Source: Bacillota bacterium (lineage in GTDB: Bacteria > Bacillota > Clostridia > Christensenellales > SZUA-584). From it: DNA of 64,000 nt. Both the position numbers and the translations under genes were made by a program. Below, one piece after another: positions 27,201-35,439 of the stretch. The stretch's first letter is position 1. The number at the start of each line of letters is the position of its first letter. Under the pieces are notes generated by a model that saw nothing but the letters and a program-made list of their open reading frames with translations, did not search any database and was not told the origin of the DNA. Location of the stretch: contig JAEZIZ010000083.1 of NCBI GenBank assembly GCA_023415915.1, positions 1-64,000 on the forward strand, read 5' to 3'.

Positions 27201-29953
27201 TCAATGTCCGTTACCGCTACAGTGGTTATCGGCCCCGTGCCTGTTGCTGCAAATGTATATTTCGCCGTAAGCGAGCCGTTGGCATTATGTGTAACCACTG
27301 CCGCTTTACCGTTTATTGTTACTGTTGCATTGTCCGCAAACGCATACCCGGACTGCGCGTAAAGCCTGACGCTTGCGGTGTAGGCCGTATCATATTCGAA
27401 TGCAGTTGCATTAGGTTGCCACGTTACCGCAGAAACCGTTACGCCCTCTGTTGATACAGCTGCCGCTTTATCAGGCGCTGCTCCCGCCACAGGTTCGTCA
27501 ATATTCGTTACGTCTATGCTGCTGATAGGCGTGGGCGGTATTATTGTCTGTTTATACAGGTAAATTCTATTATGATTAGTATTGCTGGACGAAGTAGTAA
27601 AATAATGGTCGCTGCCGCTGGATGTCTCGTACAGGTAATTGTAGCTGCTGCCGCCGGTGTTACTCTTTGTTCTGAAGTAATGGCTCCCGCTTACATACTC
27701 CCAGTCGGTATATGCCGAACCGGCTTCGGCGGTATCGATCTTAAGGCCCCCTCCTCCACTTATTCGAGTCAGAAAGTAGTCGCCGTTCTTGACATTATAC
27801 CCGCTGCCGTCCGTTGTAAATACCCAAAGCATATCCGGGGTAACATCCGTGGCGTTCAAGCTGCTGTCTGTCGCCGTCACTGCGGCGCCTCTTAAGTAAT
27901 TTGAATATGCGGATGCGGTAAGTGCATAACTGCCGGTGCTTCCCCTGTCTACAATAACATATGTGGCCCCGCTATCTATGTCTGTCACGTATTCATATGT
28001 GTACAGAGGCGCTGCAGCTGTCTTGTCAAACTCGTATGTCGCAGTCAATGTGCCGTCTTTGTTTAGTGTTACAACGGCCGGCTCTCCGTTTATCGTTACA
28101 GTCGCATCGGATGTAAACTCATATGCGAACTGCGCTGATAATGTTACACTTGCCGTATATGCAGTATCATACTCGAAAGTACTGACCGAAGGGTTCCAGA
28201 CGACTGTTGCCGGAGTCACGACACCTGCGGTCGTTACATCCGCGCTCGTATCCGGAGTCCCGCCCGGCAAAGGTTCATCGATTCCTGTTATCTCCACATT
28301 TCTTATCGGTGTCGGGTTGTTCACTACCAACTCGTAGAGATAGATCGTGCCGGAGGCAGTATCACGGTTGGCAAAATAAGCCGTGCTGCCGGACGTTGCC
28401 TGGTACAGATAAAAGTACTTTCTCTGGCCGCTGCTGTATACTTTGAGATCGTGCGTGTTACTGTCATATTCCCAATCATTATAACCCGTTCCGGCGTCTG
28501 TTGAGGTTAAATATATACCTGCGGAACCGCTGCTTTTTCGCGTAAGGTAATTTCCGCCATTCTTGATATTATAACCGGTGCCGTCCGTGGTAAATTCCCA
28601 TATCATACTTTCGTCTATGTCTTCAGGCATAATAATATTGCCTGTTGCGTTTACCGGGCTGCCCGTCAGGTAGTCTATGCTGCTTGTTGAAAAAGGTGTG
28701 GTCGTAAGGGCAAACGCATCTGTATCTGACTTGTTCACGATCACATACCGTTTACCACTCACAATGTTCGCTGCATACTCAAACGCAACGGCGGCGTCAC
28801 CGTATATTACCCTTACCTTAGCGGCTTCACTGGTGACTGAAGCCGTATCCCCGTCTTTTGTGTTTGTTACTTTGCAATAATAATATTTCGTACCAGGCGT
28901 ATCAGTCGGCACCGATAAGGTTTCGGAATTTGTTCCTATTTCCGTCCCCCCTGTGTTTGTGCCGCTTTCATTCTGATACCATTGATATGAAAGCGTGCCT
29001 CCGTCGCTTACGGATGCGCTAACCGAGAGGTTTGCTTCTTCACCTATGTTTACGGTAACGTCTTCCGGCTGTTGCTCTATAACGGGTTTTGCGGCCAATG
29101 ACACTGTATCAACGGTCACCTCGTGTTCGGAAGTGGTTGTTCCGCTTAAGTTTTTGTACTGAAAACTGAATTTAGTGTCGCCTGTTCCCAGATTAAACGA
29201 TACAAGCAGGCCGTATGCACCATTCGTCCCTGAATATATTGAACCTAAGTTTGCATACGTAAAATGTATCGTAACCGGAGCCGCGCCGCTGGCGCACTGA
29301 ATCGTATCTCCGTCTTTCTTGACTGTACCATACGCCGGATCGCCTTGGCTGTGGTTATGCCCCCAAAGGAAAACAACGTTGGGATATTCGTTGAGCCTTT
29401 CTACAAGCACGGGGGCGTTTATTGTCGTTCTGGAACTGTAATGATGCAGAGGATAATGAGAAACGACGAATACCGGTTTTGACGAGTCTATTGATGCGAG
29501 CGCAGAGTCCAGAGCGTTTATTAAATCGAGTGAAATAATCTGACTTGAAGTATTTAAATCCAGAGCATATATAGCGTAATCGCTGCCGTTATATACTAAT
29601 CCTTTGTCGTAGGAACCCGATGTGTCGTGATTTCCCTTTGCCAATACCACAGGTGTGTCAGGATATACGTCTTTTACAGTACTGGAACAAGTCGAGGCTA
29701 ATGTTGCGGCGTTTCCCCAGTAAGTGTAGTCTCCGCCGAACGCCATATGATTCAGCGTTTCGGCACTGCTTTTTAAATTGGTAAGCCAGGTTCTAAGTTC
29801 ATTTGTTTGGTCATGCACATCCGATGTGAACCCGATAAATACCGTCGTGTCGCCGGCTGCCGCAGTGGACGGCAGCATGCACAGCAGCATAATCAGCAAT
29901 AGCATTACCGGCACAATTCTTACGCAAATCTTTTTTAAAATGTTCTTGTTCAT
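24239..29953 (-). CDS. Giant secreted metallophosphoesterase / InlB-repeat / cadherin-like protein
   Basis: A 1904-residue exported protein. A signal peptide (about 1-33, ending TAAAG) is followed by a calcineurin-like phosphoesterase domain with SDVHD, GGDYTY, KGNHD, VSHYPLHH and GHNHSQ, so the metal ligands look intact (about 40-205). Next come an Ig-like segment (about 285-380), two related 'SGKRYVIVN'-type modules (about 390-540 and 650-800), and five copies of a roughly 95-residue module with FEYDTAYTASV and TVTINGK. Then follow about six InlB-type GW repeats (about 1200-1627, YDLKGGT...GYNFAGWTGTGL...ANWTP) and C-terminal cadherin-like beta-sandwich repeats. No LPXTG signal or end anchor is seen. 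It has its own leader and terminator. Confidence 0.88.
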   Translation of the reverse strand: MNKNILKKICVRIVPVMLLLIMLLCMLPSTAAAGDTTVFIGFTSDVHDQTNELRTWLTNLKSSAETLNHMAFGGDYTYWGNAATLASTCSSTVKDVYPDTPVVLAKGNHDTSGSYDKGLVYNGSDYAIYALDLNTSSQIISLDLINALDSALASIDSSKPVFVVSHYPLHHYSSRTTINAPVLVERLNEYPNVVFLWGHNHSQGDPAYGTVKKDGDTIQCASGAAPVTIHFTYANLGSIYSGTNGAYGLLVSFNLGTGDTKFSFQYKNLSGTTTSEHEVTVDTVSLAAKPVIEQQPEDVTVNIGEEANLSVSASVSDGGTLSYQWYQNESGTNTGGTEIGTNSETLSVPTDTPGTKYYYCKVTNTKDGDTASVTSEAAKVRVIYGDAAVAFEYAANIVSGKRYVIVNKSDTDAFALTTTPFSTSSIDYLTGSPVNATGNIIMPEDIDESMIWEFTTDGTGYNIKNGGNYLTRKSSGSAGIYLTSTDAGTGYNDWEYDSNTHDLKVYSSGQRKYFYLYQATSGSTAYFANRDTASGTIYLYELVVNNPTPIRNVEITGIDEPLPGGTPDTSADVTTAGVVTPATVVWNPSVSTFEYDTAYTASVTLSAQFAYEFTSDATVTINGEPAVVTLNKDGTLTATYEFDKTAAAPLYTYEYVTDIDSGATYVIVDRGSTGSYALTASAYSNYLRGAAVTATDSSLNATDVTPDMLWVFTTDGSGYNVKNGDYFLTRISGGGGLKIDTAEAGSAYTDWEYVSGSHYFRTKSNTGGSSYNYLYETSSGSDHYFTTSSSNTNHNRIYLYKQTIIPPTPISSIDVTNIDEPVAGAAPDKAAAVSTEGVTVSAVTWQPNATAFEYDTAYTASVRLYAQSGYAFADNATVTINGKAAVVTHNANGSLTAKYTFAATGTGPITTVAVTDIEAPKAGEAPVTSASASEGVTVSEVAWTPNDSTFDYNTPYTVSVVLTVQEGFVFADSVTVTINGQDAEATRNENGTITASYKFEATEKEPINSVAVTDIDAPKAGEKPDDTASVTPDTVTAGIVTWNLEGETFEFNKEYTATVTLTAGDGYVFTSGTTATVNGNTATDVSLNGDGTLTVTYTFPATAIETIDSIAITEIDVPAAEGTPGTTASVSEGAAVSDIAWDPDDSTFGYDTEYTLSVTLTAEPGYAFAENVTATINGKTAQVARNDDGTVTVSYKFDAITKVMFDTQGGNEMAAVVLLSGTTIEEPATPVRNYYSFYGWYLNPTYTLPVSFPYTVTSCMTFYARWQPVTYTIAYNLDGGTADNPGSYTIETPSFTLENPVKTGYEFAGWTGIGLSEPTMSVTINKGSFGNKAFIANWTPILYDITYDLKGGTASNPESYTIESESFTLATPVKAGYNFAGWTGTGLSGLTKNVTINKGSVGSKSFTANWTPINYSITYDLKGGAANNPASYTIESPAFTLNNPTKHGYEFAGWTGTGILSPSKNVTIPAKSTGNKSFSANWTPVQYAISYDLAGGSASNPASYTIESPTFALAHPTRHGYIFTGWTGTGLSGLTKDVTIYKGSYGAMSFYANWTPVQYAISYDLGGGMAVNPSSYTIETPSFTLNNPTRYGYNFAGWTGTGLSGPSASVTIPKGSSGLRSYSANWSAQPQSNLLERVGISSGQLAFVKAKTKYKITIGEHETSFTLTPIKEYDGATMTINKRQVSSLTLPVANGKSVKFTVVVKLGKKSKTYSFTVTRAKSSNNALGSLSSTAGVWSQPFDPNVLNYTLTLDESTKSTTLKAVADAGKLARVSPSSKRISLNNGTFKDVKFTVRAQSGAKRIYTVRIVRAPSSNANLKSLRASGLAPKFSPGVTDYTIVLPANKSSVTISARPAGYKASVTIDGLKKSSRRITLANGQRAVVRVAVRSQSGAVKIYSITLTRQ

Positions 29954-30011
29954 ATCCTCTACTCCTGTATTTATTATTGTGAGCGAACTCCCGTTTCGCT
30001 CAAAACTCTTT

Positions 30012-30195
30012 TAAAATAAAAACCACCCGTATGGGCGGTTACGCTATTCGCTCAGTCGAGGGACAAGCGTCCAACATATATCCCCCGCGTCATCGCTTCC
30101 TGTCATGTTTATTAAAAAAAGCGTGAATAAAAAGCTATACAACCGCTTTTGATAGCGGGGCTAAAAAGCCGTGAGAATTATAAGGTGCCGATAGC
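30012..30195 (-). promoter_or_regulatory. Structured 5' leader with terminator upstream of the giant surface protein
   Basis: About 180 nt of leader RNA. It begins with a GTGC-GCTATCG-GCAC hairpin, then GGCTTTTTAGCC and CCGCTATCAAAAGCGG hairpins, then a GC-rich region with GACGCGGGGGATATATG. It ends in an ACCGCCC-ATAC-GGGTGGT hairpin followed by TTTTTATTTT (30012-30039). The terminator sits about 60 nt before the start codon, the layout of a riboswitch or attenuator. I do not recognise the class; it does not match the c-di-GMP-I consensus. Confidence 0.5.
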
Positions 30196-30201
30196 GCACT
30201 C

Positions 30202-30229
30202 ATTATATTACATATATGATATGAAGCAA
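30202..30229 (-). promoter_or_regulatory. Promoter of the giant surface-protein gene
   Basis: TTGCTT (30224-30229) and a perfect TATAAT (30202-30207) with a 16-nt spacer on the minus strand. It directly precedes the structured leader. Confidence 0.65.
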
Positions 30230-30420
30230 CAAATACGACTATGAAAGCCATTTATATATATAAGTAGTAATAATGATCAAAAAATCGACATAAATGGTAC
30301 GAAATTTCATCCAAATAAAACCTTTTAATTCGCCCGATTGTGATATATTCCGATAACGGTTTTGAGACACTTCGCAGGAATTATGGAATGGCACAAGTAT
30401 GGCACACTTCGAGATTAAGA

Positions 30421-30460
30421 AAAAAAGAAAACCCAGATAGCTTGATATCTATCGGGGTTT
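30421..30460 (-). terminator. Terminator of the tRNA operon
   Basis: AAACCCCGATAG / CTATCTGGGTTT hairpin on the minus strand (about 30428-30460) followed by TCTTTTTT. It lies just after tRNA-Lys. Confidence 0.85.
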
Positions 30461-30463
30461 TCA

Positions 30464-30539
30464 TGGTGCGCCCTCAGGGACTCGAACCCTGGGCCCATTG
30501 ATTAAGAGTCAATTGCTCTACCAGCTGAGCTAAGGGCGC
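30464..30539 (-). tRNA. tRNA-Lys (anticodon CTT)
   Basis: Full cloverleaf on the minus strand. Acceptor GCGCCCT/AGGGCGC, D arm GCTC-AGCTGGTA-GAGC, anticodon arm ATTGA-CTCTTAA-TCAAT with anticodon CTT (reads AAG), T arm with TTCGAGT, discriminator A and encoded CCA (30464-30466). It is the last tRNA of the cluster. Confidence 0.96.
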
Positions 30540-30544
30540 ATATT

Positions 30545-30602
30545 ATCATCAACTCTATAATAGCTGATGACTACTGATTAACGGAGCGGGTGATGGGAAT
30601 CG
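30545..30602 (-). repeat. Partial duplication of the tRNA-Gly 3' end and its downstream flank
   Basis: A 58-bp stretch matching 30704-30761 with 4 mismatches. It holds the last 21 nt of the tRNA-Gly(TCC) sequence (ending CCG instead of CCA) plus 37 nt of downstream flank. An inverted fragment of the same tRNA T arm (CGATTCCCA...TCAC) lies at about 30677-30692. The 101 nt between the copies encode nothing recognisable. This could be a scar of an insertion or excision at a tRNA gene. Confidence 0.75.
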
Positions 30603-30740
30603 CTCCGCTCCCTTCCGGTCGCTATCACGCCGTCTTGCTTGCCTTCATCCGCCACTGGCGGCGGCAAGCTCGCGTTCGATTCCCAATATCACTTTCTATT
30701 TCAATCATCAACTCGATAATAGCTGACGACTACTAATTAA

Positions 30741-30814
30741 TGGAGCGGGTGATGGGAATCGAACCCACGCAACCAGCTTGGAAGGCTGGGACTCTACCGT
30801 TGAGCTACACCCGC
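30741..30814 (-). tRNA. tRNA-Gly (anticodon TCC)
   Basis: Acceptor GCGGGTG/CACCCGC, anticodon arm CAGC-CTTCCAA-GCTG with anticodon TCC (reads GGA), T loop TTCGATT, discriminator T and encoded CCA (30741-30743). Its 3' end is partly duplicated downstream. Confidence 0.96.
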
Positions 30815-30891
30815 ATAATCGCCCCAAACAACCACCGGCCTTTTGAGGCTTCGCGGACCGCCTCGACCTTCGCTTTGAGGCTCCCGCTAAA

Positions 30892-30966
30892 TGGAGCGGA
30901 AGACGGGATTCGAACCCGCGACTTCGACCTTGGCAAGGTCGCACTCTACCACTGAGTCACTCCCGC
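30892..30966 (-). tRNA. tRNA-Gly (anticodon GCC)
   Basis: Acceptor GCGGGAG/CTTCCGC (one G-U pair), anticodon arm CGACC-TTGCCAA-GGTCG with anticodon GCC (reads GGC/GGT), T loop TTCGAAT and encoded CCA (30892-30894). Confidence 0.96.
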
Positions 30967-30975
30967 TTGTATCGG

Positions 30976-31060
30976 TGGTGCGGGCGAAGAGATTTGAACT
31001 CCCACGCCGTATGGCACTAGATCCTAAGTCTAGCGCGTCTGCCAATTCCGCCACGCCCGC
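30976..31060 (-). tRNA. tRNA-Leu (anticodon TAG)
   Basis: An 85-nt class II tRNA with a long variable arm. Acceptor GCGGGCG/CGCCCGC, anticodon arm CTAGA-CTTAGGA-TCTAG with anticodon TAG (reads CTA), encoded CCA at 30976-30978. It is the first tRNA of the operon. Confidence 0.96.
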
Positions 31061-31098
31061 AGACCGGATCAAACGGCCATTTTTTCAGGCACTTTGGT

Positions 31099-31127
31099 AT
31101 TCTAACACCTAAGAATCCATTAGTCAA
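31099..31127 (-). promoter_or_regulatory. Promoter of the tRNA operon
   Basis: TTGACT (31122-31127) and TAGAAT (31099-31104) with a 17-nt spacer on the minus strand, about 40 nt before tRNA-Leu. It would drive Leu-Gly-Gly-Lys as one transcript. Confidence 0.8.
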
Positions 31128-31173
31128 TATCATATTTATTAACAAATACGGCTTATAAAACGGTGATTATTTT

Positions 31174-31680
31174 TTAATCTTCGATGGCTCTGCCGCAGCA
31201 TTTTTTATACTTTTTACCGCTGCCGCAAGGACACGGAGAGTTGCGCCCTATCTTTTCGGAAACGGCCTGTTTGTCGCTGCGCCATGTGTCGCGTATCTGC
31301 CTTCTTTTCTCTTCGGAGAATATATCGTCCCATTCGGGCAGAGTATACAGCCATTTGGCTTTCGCTTCGAGCATGTTGTAATAGAGCTTTTCAAAGTCTA
31401 CTTTAAGAGAAATGTCCGAACCCTCTTTCAGCTTTTCGAGGTCGTATTCTTTTACGAGGCTTGTATTGATGCCGTCCAAAAAGCCCGCGAACACCGTATC
31501 GTCCATTTCGAACTCGGAAGCGAGCGAAGAAAGCTTGCCTTCAAAGAAGTTCTCTTTGCGTGCAAGTATCTTTTTATAGGCCTCTTTCTCGATAGCGAAA
31601 TATTCGTCCCAGAAAGCCTTGTATTCCTTGGGCGTCATCTCGGTGTTTGTAAGGTCGCGCCATTTACTGATTAAACTCAT
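31174..31680 (-). CDS. SEC-C metal-binding domain protein
   Basis: A 168-residue soluble protein whose last 25 residues are a SEC-C zinc-binding motif: [19 protein letters not shown], with the C-x-C...CC/H ligand pattern seen at the end of SecA. The N-terminal 140 residues are helical and charged, rich in Lys and Glu, and not assigned to a known family. The ATG overlaps the icd stop by 4 nt, so the two are co-translated. The function is unknown; a SecA-like ribosome or translocase contact is possible but not shown. Confidence 0.85.
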   Translation of the reverse strand: MSLISKWRDLTNTEMTPKEYKAFWDEYFAIEKEAYKKILARKENFFEGKLSSLASEFEMDDTVFAGFLDGINTSLVKEYDLEKLKEGSDISLKVDFEKLYYNMLEAKAKWLYTLPEWDDIFSEEKRRQIRDTWRSDKQAVSEKIGRNSPCPCGSGKKYKKCCGRAIED

Positions 31681-32900
31681 TTTTCCCCCATAAACATATC
31701 AAGATTGGTTTTTATAGCCTTAATAAACTCTTCGGTACCGACTTTGCGCTTGTTTTCCAAATTACTGAGCAGGTAAAGGTCGCCCGTCATTACGCCTTCC
31801 TCCTCTATCGTATACAGAGAGGCCTTCTCAAGCTTGTCGGCAAAGCGTATAAGCTCGTCGTTTCCGTCGAGCTCTCCGCGCTTGCGCAGCGCGCCCGTCC
31901 ACGCGAATATCGTGGCCATGCTGTTGGTGGACGTCTCTTTGCCTTCCATATGCCTGTAATAGTGCTTCGTGACAGTGCCGTGGGCGGCTTCAAACTCATA
32001 ATAGCCGTCGGGCGAAACAAGCACGGACGTCATCATCGCGAGGCTGCCGTAAGCAGTCGCCACCATGTCGGACATTACGTCGCCGTCATAGTTCATGCAG
32101 GCCCATATAAACCCGCCCTTGCTTCGTATTACGCGGGCAACGGCGTCGTCGATAAGCGTGTAAAAGTATACTATGCCTTCCTTGTTGAACTGCTTTTCAT
32201 ACGAACGCTCGAACACTTCCTGGAATATATCCTTGAACCTGTGATGATAGTGCTTCGATATAGTGTCCTTAGTCGCAAACCATATGTCCTGATGCGTGTC
32301 GAGCGCATAGTTGAAGCAGCATTTAGCAAAGTTTTCAATGGACTCTGTAGTGTTGTACATGCCCATGACTACTCCCCCGCGCTCGTTATACGTAGCTATA
32401 GGCCTTCTTGTTTCGCTGCCGTCCTTTTTTGTAATTACGAGCTCGGCGGTAGCCGCGCCGTCTATAACGATGTCCTGAGCGCTGTATATGTCTCCGAACG
32501 CGTGACGGGCCACGGTTATAGGCTTCTGCCACGTGCTTACCGACGGCGATATGCTTTTTGCCAGTATAGGCTTTCTGAATACCGTTCCGTCGAGTATGGC
32601 GCGAATAGTGCCGTTGGGGCTTTTCCACATCTGTTTAAGCCCGTATTCCTGCACCCTTTGCATGTTAGGCGTTATCGTTGCGCATTTTACGCCTACGCCG
32701 TACTTTTTGATGGCGTTCGCGGCGTCGTGGGTTATGCTGTCATTAGTAGCGTCTCTCTCAAGCAGCCCCAAGTCGTAATACTCGGAGTTGAGGTTGACGT
32801 AAGGTTCTATAAGATAGTCCTTAATCATCTTCCAGATGATCCTTGTCATCTCGTCTCCGTCTAATTCGACCAGAGGAACGGGCATCATTATTTTTGACAT
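31677..32900 (-). CDS. icd: NADP-dependent isocitrate dehydrogenase
   Basis: Oxidative decarboxylation of isocitrate to 2-oxoglutarate. The 407-residue protein is of the homodimeric type also found in eukaryotes (subfamily II) rather than the E. coli type. It starts [16 protein letters not shown] and carries [24 protein letters not shown] and the metal-binding segment ending [10 protein letters not shown]. The coenzyme segment [14 protein letters not shown] fits NADP use. The start has AAAGGAG upstream and a clear promoter at 32953-32981. SEC-C protein follows in the same transcript. Confidence 0.96.
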   Translation of the reverse strand: MSKIMMPVPLVELDGDEMTRIIWKMIKDYLIEPYVNLNSEYYDLGLLERDATNDSITHDAANAIKKYGVGVKCATITPNMQRVQEYGLKQMWKSPNGTIRAILDGTVFRKPILAKSISPSVSTWQKPITVARHAFGDIYSAQDIVIDGAATAELVITKKDGSETRRPIATYNERGGVVMGMYNTTESIENFAKCCFNYALDTHQDIWFATKDTISKHYHHRFKDIFQEVFERSYEKQFNKEGIVYFYTLIDDAVARVIRSKGGFIWACMNYDGDVMSDMVATAYGSLAMMTSVLVSPDGYYEFEAAHGTVTKHYYRHMEGKETSTNSMATIFAWTGALRKRGELDGNDELIRFADKLEKASLYTIEEEGVMTGDLYLLSNLENKRKVGTEEFIKAIKTNLDMFMGEK

Positions 32901-32952
32901 AGCTTCTCCTTTATATGTAAAATTAAAAACGGATTACTCAATCACGCGTAAC

Positions 32953-32981
32953 ATTCTAAAACAACAGACAAGAAAACACAA
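32953..32981 (-). promoter_or_regulatory. Promoter of icd
   Basis: TTGTGT (32976-32981) and TAGAAT (32953-32958), 17-nt spacer, on the minus strand, about 50 nt before the icd start. Confidence 0.6.
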
Positions 32982-33030
32982 GCATATTTATAATTATACA
33001 TCATACGCTGATATTCATTTAGTATGTACT

Positions 33031-33064
33031 ACACCCCAAAAAGGCGTGAGGCTTTTTGGGGTGT
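33031..33064. repeat. Perfect 13-bp-arm palindrome related to the REP-like family
   Basis: ACACCCCAAAAAG (33031-33043) and CTTTTTGGGGTGT (33052-33064) with an 8-nt loop GCGTGAGG. The arms match the A-rich variant of the dispersed element but lack the trailing GGGGACCCC part. It lies between fusA-like and icd genes, next to a GC-rich CAGCCGC/GCGGCTG hairpin (33078-33103). Confidence 0.85.
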
Positions 33065-33127
33065 ATATAACATAACAGCCGCCCAAAGCGTTGAGCGGCT
33101 GCATAAGTTTATTCGTTATGAAGGTAT

Positions 33128-35206
33128 TTACGCTTCCTCTGCTTCCTTCTTTGCCGCTTCTATAACTTTTTCAGCGAGGTTGGCCGGCATCTCCTCGTAG
33201 CGCTCAAACGTCATAGTAAACGAGCCTCTTGCGTGGGACATCGACCGCAAGTCCGTTGCGTATTTGAATATCTCGGCGAGCGGTACTTCCGCCGAAACCT
33301 CCTGATTGCCGCCCACAGGGTTCATGCCGAGTATCCTGCCGCGGCGCCTGTTGATATCGCCTATTATGTCTCCCATATATTCGTCGGGTATCGTCACGAC
33401 AAGCTTGTATATGGGCTCTAAAAGCACAGGGTTCGCTTCAGTGCAGCCTTTTTTATACGCAAGGCTCGCCGCTATTTTGAACGCCATTTCCGACGAGTCA
33501 ACCGGATGATACGAACCGTCGTACAGCGTAGCGCGAAAATTAACCATTGGATAACCCGCGAGCACGCCCCTTGTCATCGCTTCGCGCAGGCCCTTTTCCA
33601 CGGCCGGTATGTACTGACGCGGAACAACGCCGCCGACTATCTTGTCAACGAACTCAAAGCTTTCGGTTGAATCAAACAACGGCTCGAACTCTATCCAAAC
33701 GTCGCCGAATTGGCCGTGGCCGCCCGACTGCTTTTTATGCCTGCCCTGCGCCTGCACCTTTTTCTTTATAGTTTCGCGGTAAGGAATCTTCGGGTCTGAA
33801 AGCTGGGCCTCTACGCCGAACTTGTTCTGTAGTTTCCTGCAGATGACCTCGAGGTGAAGCTCTCCTAAGCCGCTTACGAGCGTGTCGGACGTTTCAACAG
33901 ACTTTACGACCTTGAACGAAGGGTCTTCCTCCTCAAGCCTGTGCAGCCCGGCAAATACCTTCTCCTCTTCGCCCTGCTTCTTTGCTGTCACCGCGAGGGA
34001 TATCGCCGGCTCGGGGAACACTACGTCCGGGAAAATGACGGACTTACCCTCGTCGCACAGCGTTCCGCCAGTGTCTGTATTCTGCAGCTTAGCAATCGCT
34101 CCGATATCGCCCGCCGTGAGTTTATCAACGCTTATCTGCTTCTTACCGCTCATTATATAAAGCTGGCCGAACTTCTCGCTCTTGTCGGTATTGCCGTTCT
34201 TTATTGCCTGGCCTGCCGAAAGCTCGCCGCCCAGCACTTTGAATATGGAAAGCTTACCCACAAACGGGTCAGTTACCGTTTTATATACCTGCGCCGCAAA
34301 AGGCTTTGAGGCGTCGGCGTTATATACTATCTCCTCGCCCTTGGAAGTTTTGCCTTTAACATTCACTATAGCGTCGGGAGACGGCATATAAGAGACGAGG
34401 TTATCCAGCAGCAGCGACACTCCCGCAGCCTGAGCGGCGGAGCCTATAAACACAGGCACCACATCGCCCGAAGCTATGCCGACTTTGAGCCCCTTTATAA
34501 TATCGTCTTTTGAGAGCTCTTCGCCCTCAAAATACTTCTCCATAAGCTTTTCGTCGTTTTCGGCGGCGTTTTCTATAATAGCGTCCCTTATAGACTTTGC
34601 TTTATCCGTAAGGCCCGCGGGTATCTCGGCTTCCTTTAATTTTTTGCCGTCGAACAAATAAGCCTTCATTTCCACAACGTCAACTATACCCTTAAAATTA
34701 AGCCCCTGGCCTATGGGCAGCTGCATAACTGTTATATGCGTGGTATATTTTTCTTTGAGGCTGTCGATAACCTTGTCAAAATCCACGTGTTCCTTATCCA
34801 TCTGGTTGATAAAGAACGCCTTGGCCTTCTTATGCGCGACGCACGAATCCCAGGCTTTTTCAGCGCCAACGGTTAAGCCGCCTAAGCCGTTAACGAGTAT
34901 AAGGGCGCTGTCGGCAAGATAATATCCCGAAGTAGCGTCGCCTAAAAAATCGAAGTATCCGGGCGTATCGATTATATTGATTTTAACTCCCTTCCATTCA
35001 ACGGGAGCCATTGAGGAGCTTATAGAAATGTGACGCTTTATCTCCTCCGGGTCATAGTCCATTACCGTGTTTCCGTCTTCGGTCCGTCCCTGTCTGTCGA
35101 TGGCGCCGCTTAAAAAAAGCATTGCCTCTGCGAGCGTCGTCTTTCCTTCTCCGCCATGGCCCACGAGTGCAATGTTTCTTAATTCGCCTGTCTTGTAATA
35201 CTTCAT
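33128..35206 (-). CDS. Elongation factor G-like translational GTPase
   Basis: A 692-residue protein with the five-domain layout of EF-G: GTPase domain with P-loop GHGGEGKTT (about 15-23), DTPGYFDF (G3), then domain II and C-terminal domains with a domain IV segment near GGHGQFGDVWIEF. The G4 motif reads NQMD where canonical EF-G has NKMD. Such paralogues (FusA2 type) lack proven elongation activity. It is not next to rpsL/rpsG/tuf, which also argues for the paralogue. The start at 35206 has GGAGGG upstream. Confidence 0.92.
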   Translation of the reverse strand: MKYYKTGELRNIALVGHGGEGKTTLAEAMLFLSGAIDRQGRTEDGNTVMDYDPEEIKRHISISSSMAPVEWKGVKINIIDTPGYFDFLGDATSGYYLADSALILVNGLGGLTVGAEKAWDSCVAHKKAKAFFINQMDKEHVDFDKVIDSLKEKYTTHITVMQLPIGQGLNFKGIVDVVEMKAYLFDGKKLKEAEIPAGLTDKAKSIRDAIIENAAENDEKLMEKYFEGEELSKDDIIKGLKVGIASGDVVPVFIGSAAQAAGVSLLLDNLVSYMPSPDAIVNVKGKTSKGEEIVYNADASKPFAAQVYKTVTDPFVGKLSIFKVLGGELSAGQAIKNGNTDKSEKFGQLYIMSGKKQISVDKLTAGDIGAIAKLQNTDTGGTLCDEGKSVIFPDVVFPEPAISLAVTAKKQGEEEKVFAGLHRLEEEDPSFKVVKSVETSDTLVSGLGELHLEVICRKLQNKFGVEAQLSDPKIPYRETIKKKVQAQGRHKKQSGGHGQFGDVWIEFEPLFDSTESFEFVDKIVGGVVPRQYIPAVEKGLREAMTRGVLAGYPMVNFRATLYDGSYHPVDSSEMAFKIAASLAYKKGCTEANPVLLEPIYKLVVTIPDEYMGDIIGDINRRRGRILGMNPVGGNQEVSAEVPLAEIFKYATDLRSMSHARGSFTMTFERYEEMPANLAEKVIEAAKKEAEEA

Positions 35207-35351
35207 TATTCCCTCCACGATTACTACCAGTATGATGAAAACTTTACTGATCTCATAATTAAATCAATTCTATCAGAAAGGCTTTAAAAAATAAATAGAT
35301 TTTTAACTTTGATATAGCATTAACAGAAAATCTGTGTAATAATGACATAAA

Positions 35352-35398
35352 CGGCTTTACGGGCAATTTTTTTTACCGGATTGTGATCCCGTAAGCCG
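35352..35398 (+). promoter_or_regulatory. Long inverted repeat in the divergent intergenic region
   Basis: CGGCTTTACGGG (35352-35363) pairs with CCCGTAAGCCG (35388-35398) with one bulged T. Inside, CAAT (35364-35367) and ATTG (35380-35383) can extend the stem around an all-T tract. It sits 41 nt before the start of the plus-strand membrane protein. No T-run follows on the plus strand, so it is not a plain terminator. Confidence 0.45.
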
Positions 35399-35439
35399 GT
35401 GTTAATTTTAAAGGCAACTTTAAGTCAAGGAGCGTGTTC

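Noticed and set aside
26488..28446. Several plus-strand frames opposite the giant surface protein
   Set aside because: Antisense shadows of repeated modules; each has the same pattern as the repeat beneath it.
30360..30432. Possible integrase C-terminal remnant before the tRNA operon
   Set aside because: A short plus-strand peptide (EWHKYGTLRD then stop) looked like an integrase tail beside a tRNA, but it is too short to support and I cannot compare it.
30708..31112. Short frames across the tRNA genes
   Set aside because: They translate tRNA sequences and are known artefacts of gene prediction.
31950..32864. Plus-strand open frame of 304 codons
   Set aside because: It is the antisense of icd, a clear conserved enzyme; no start signals and no recognisable domain.
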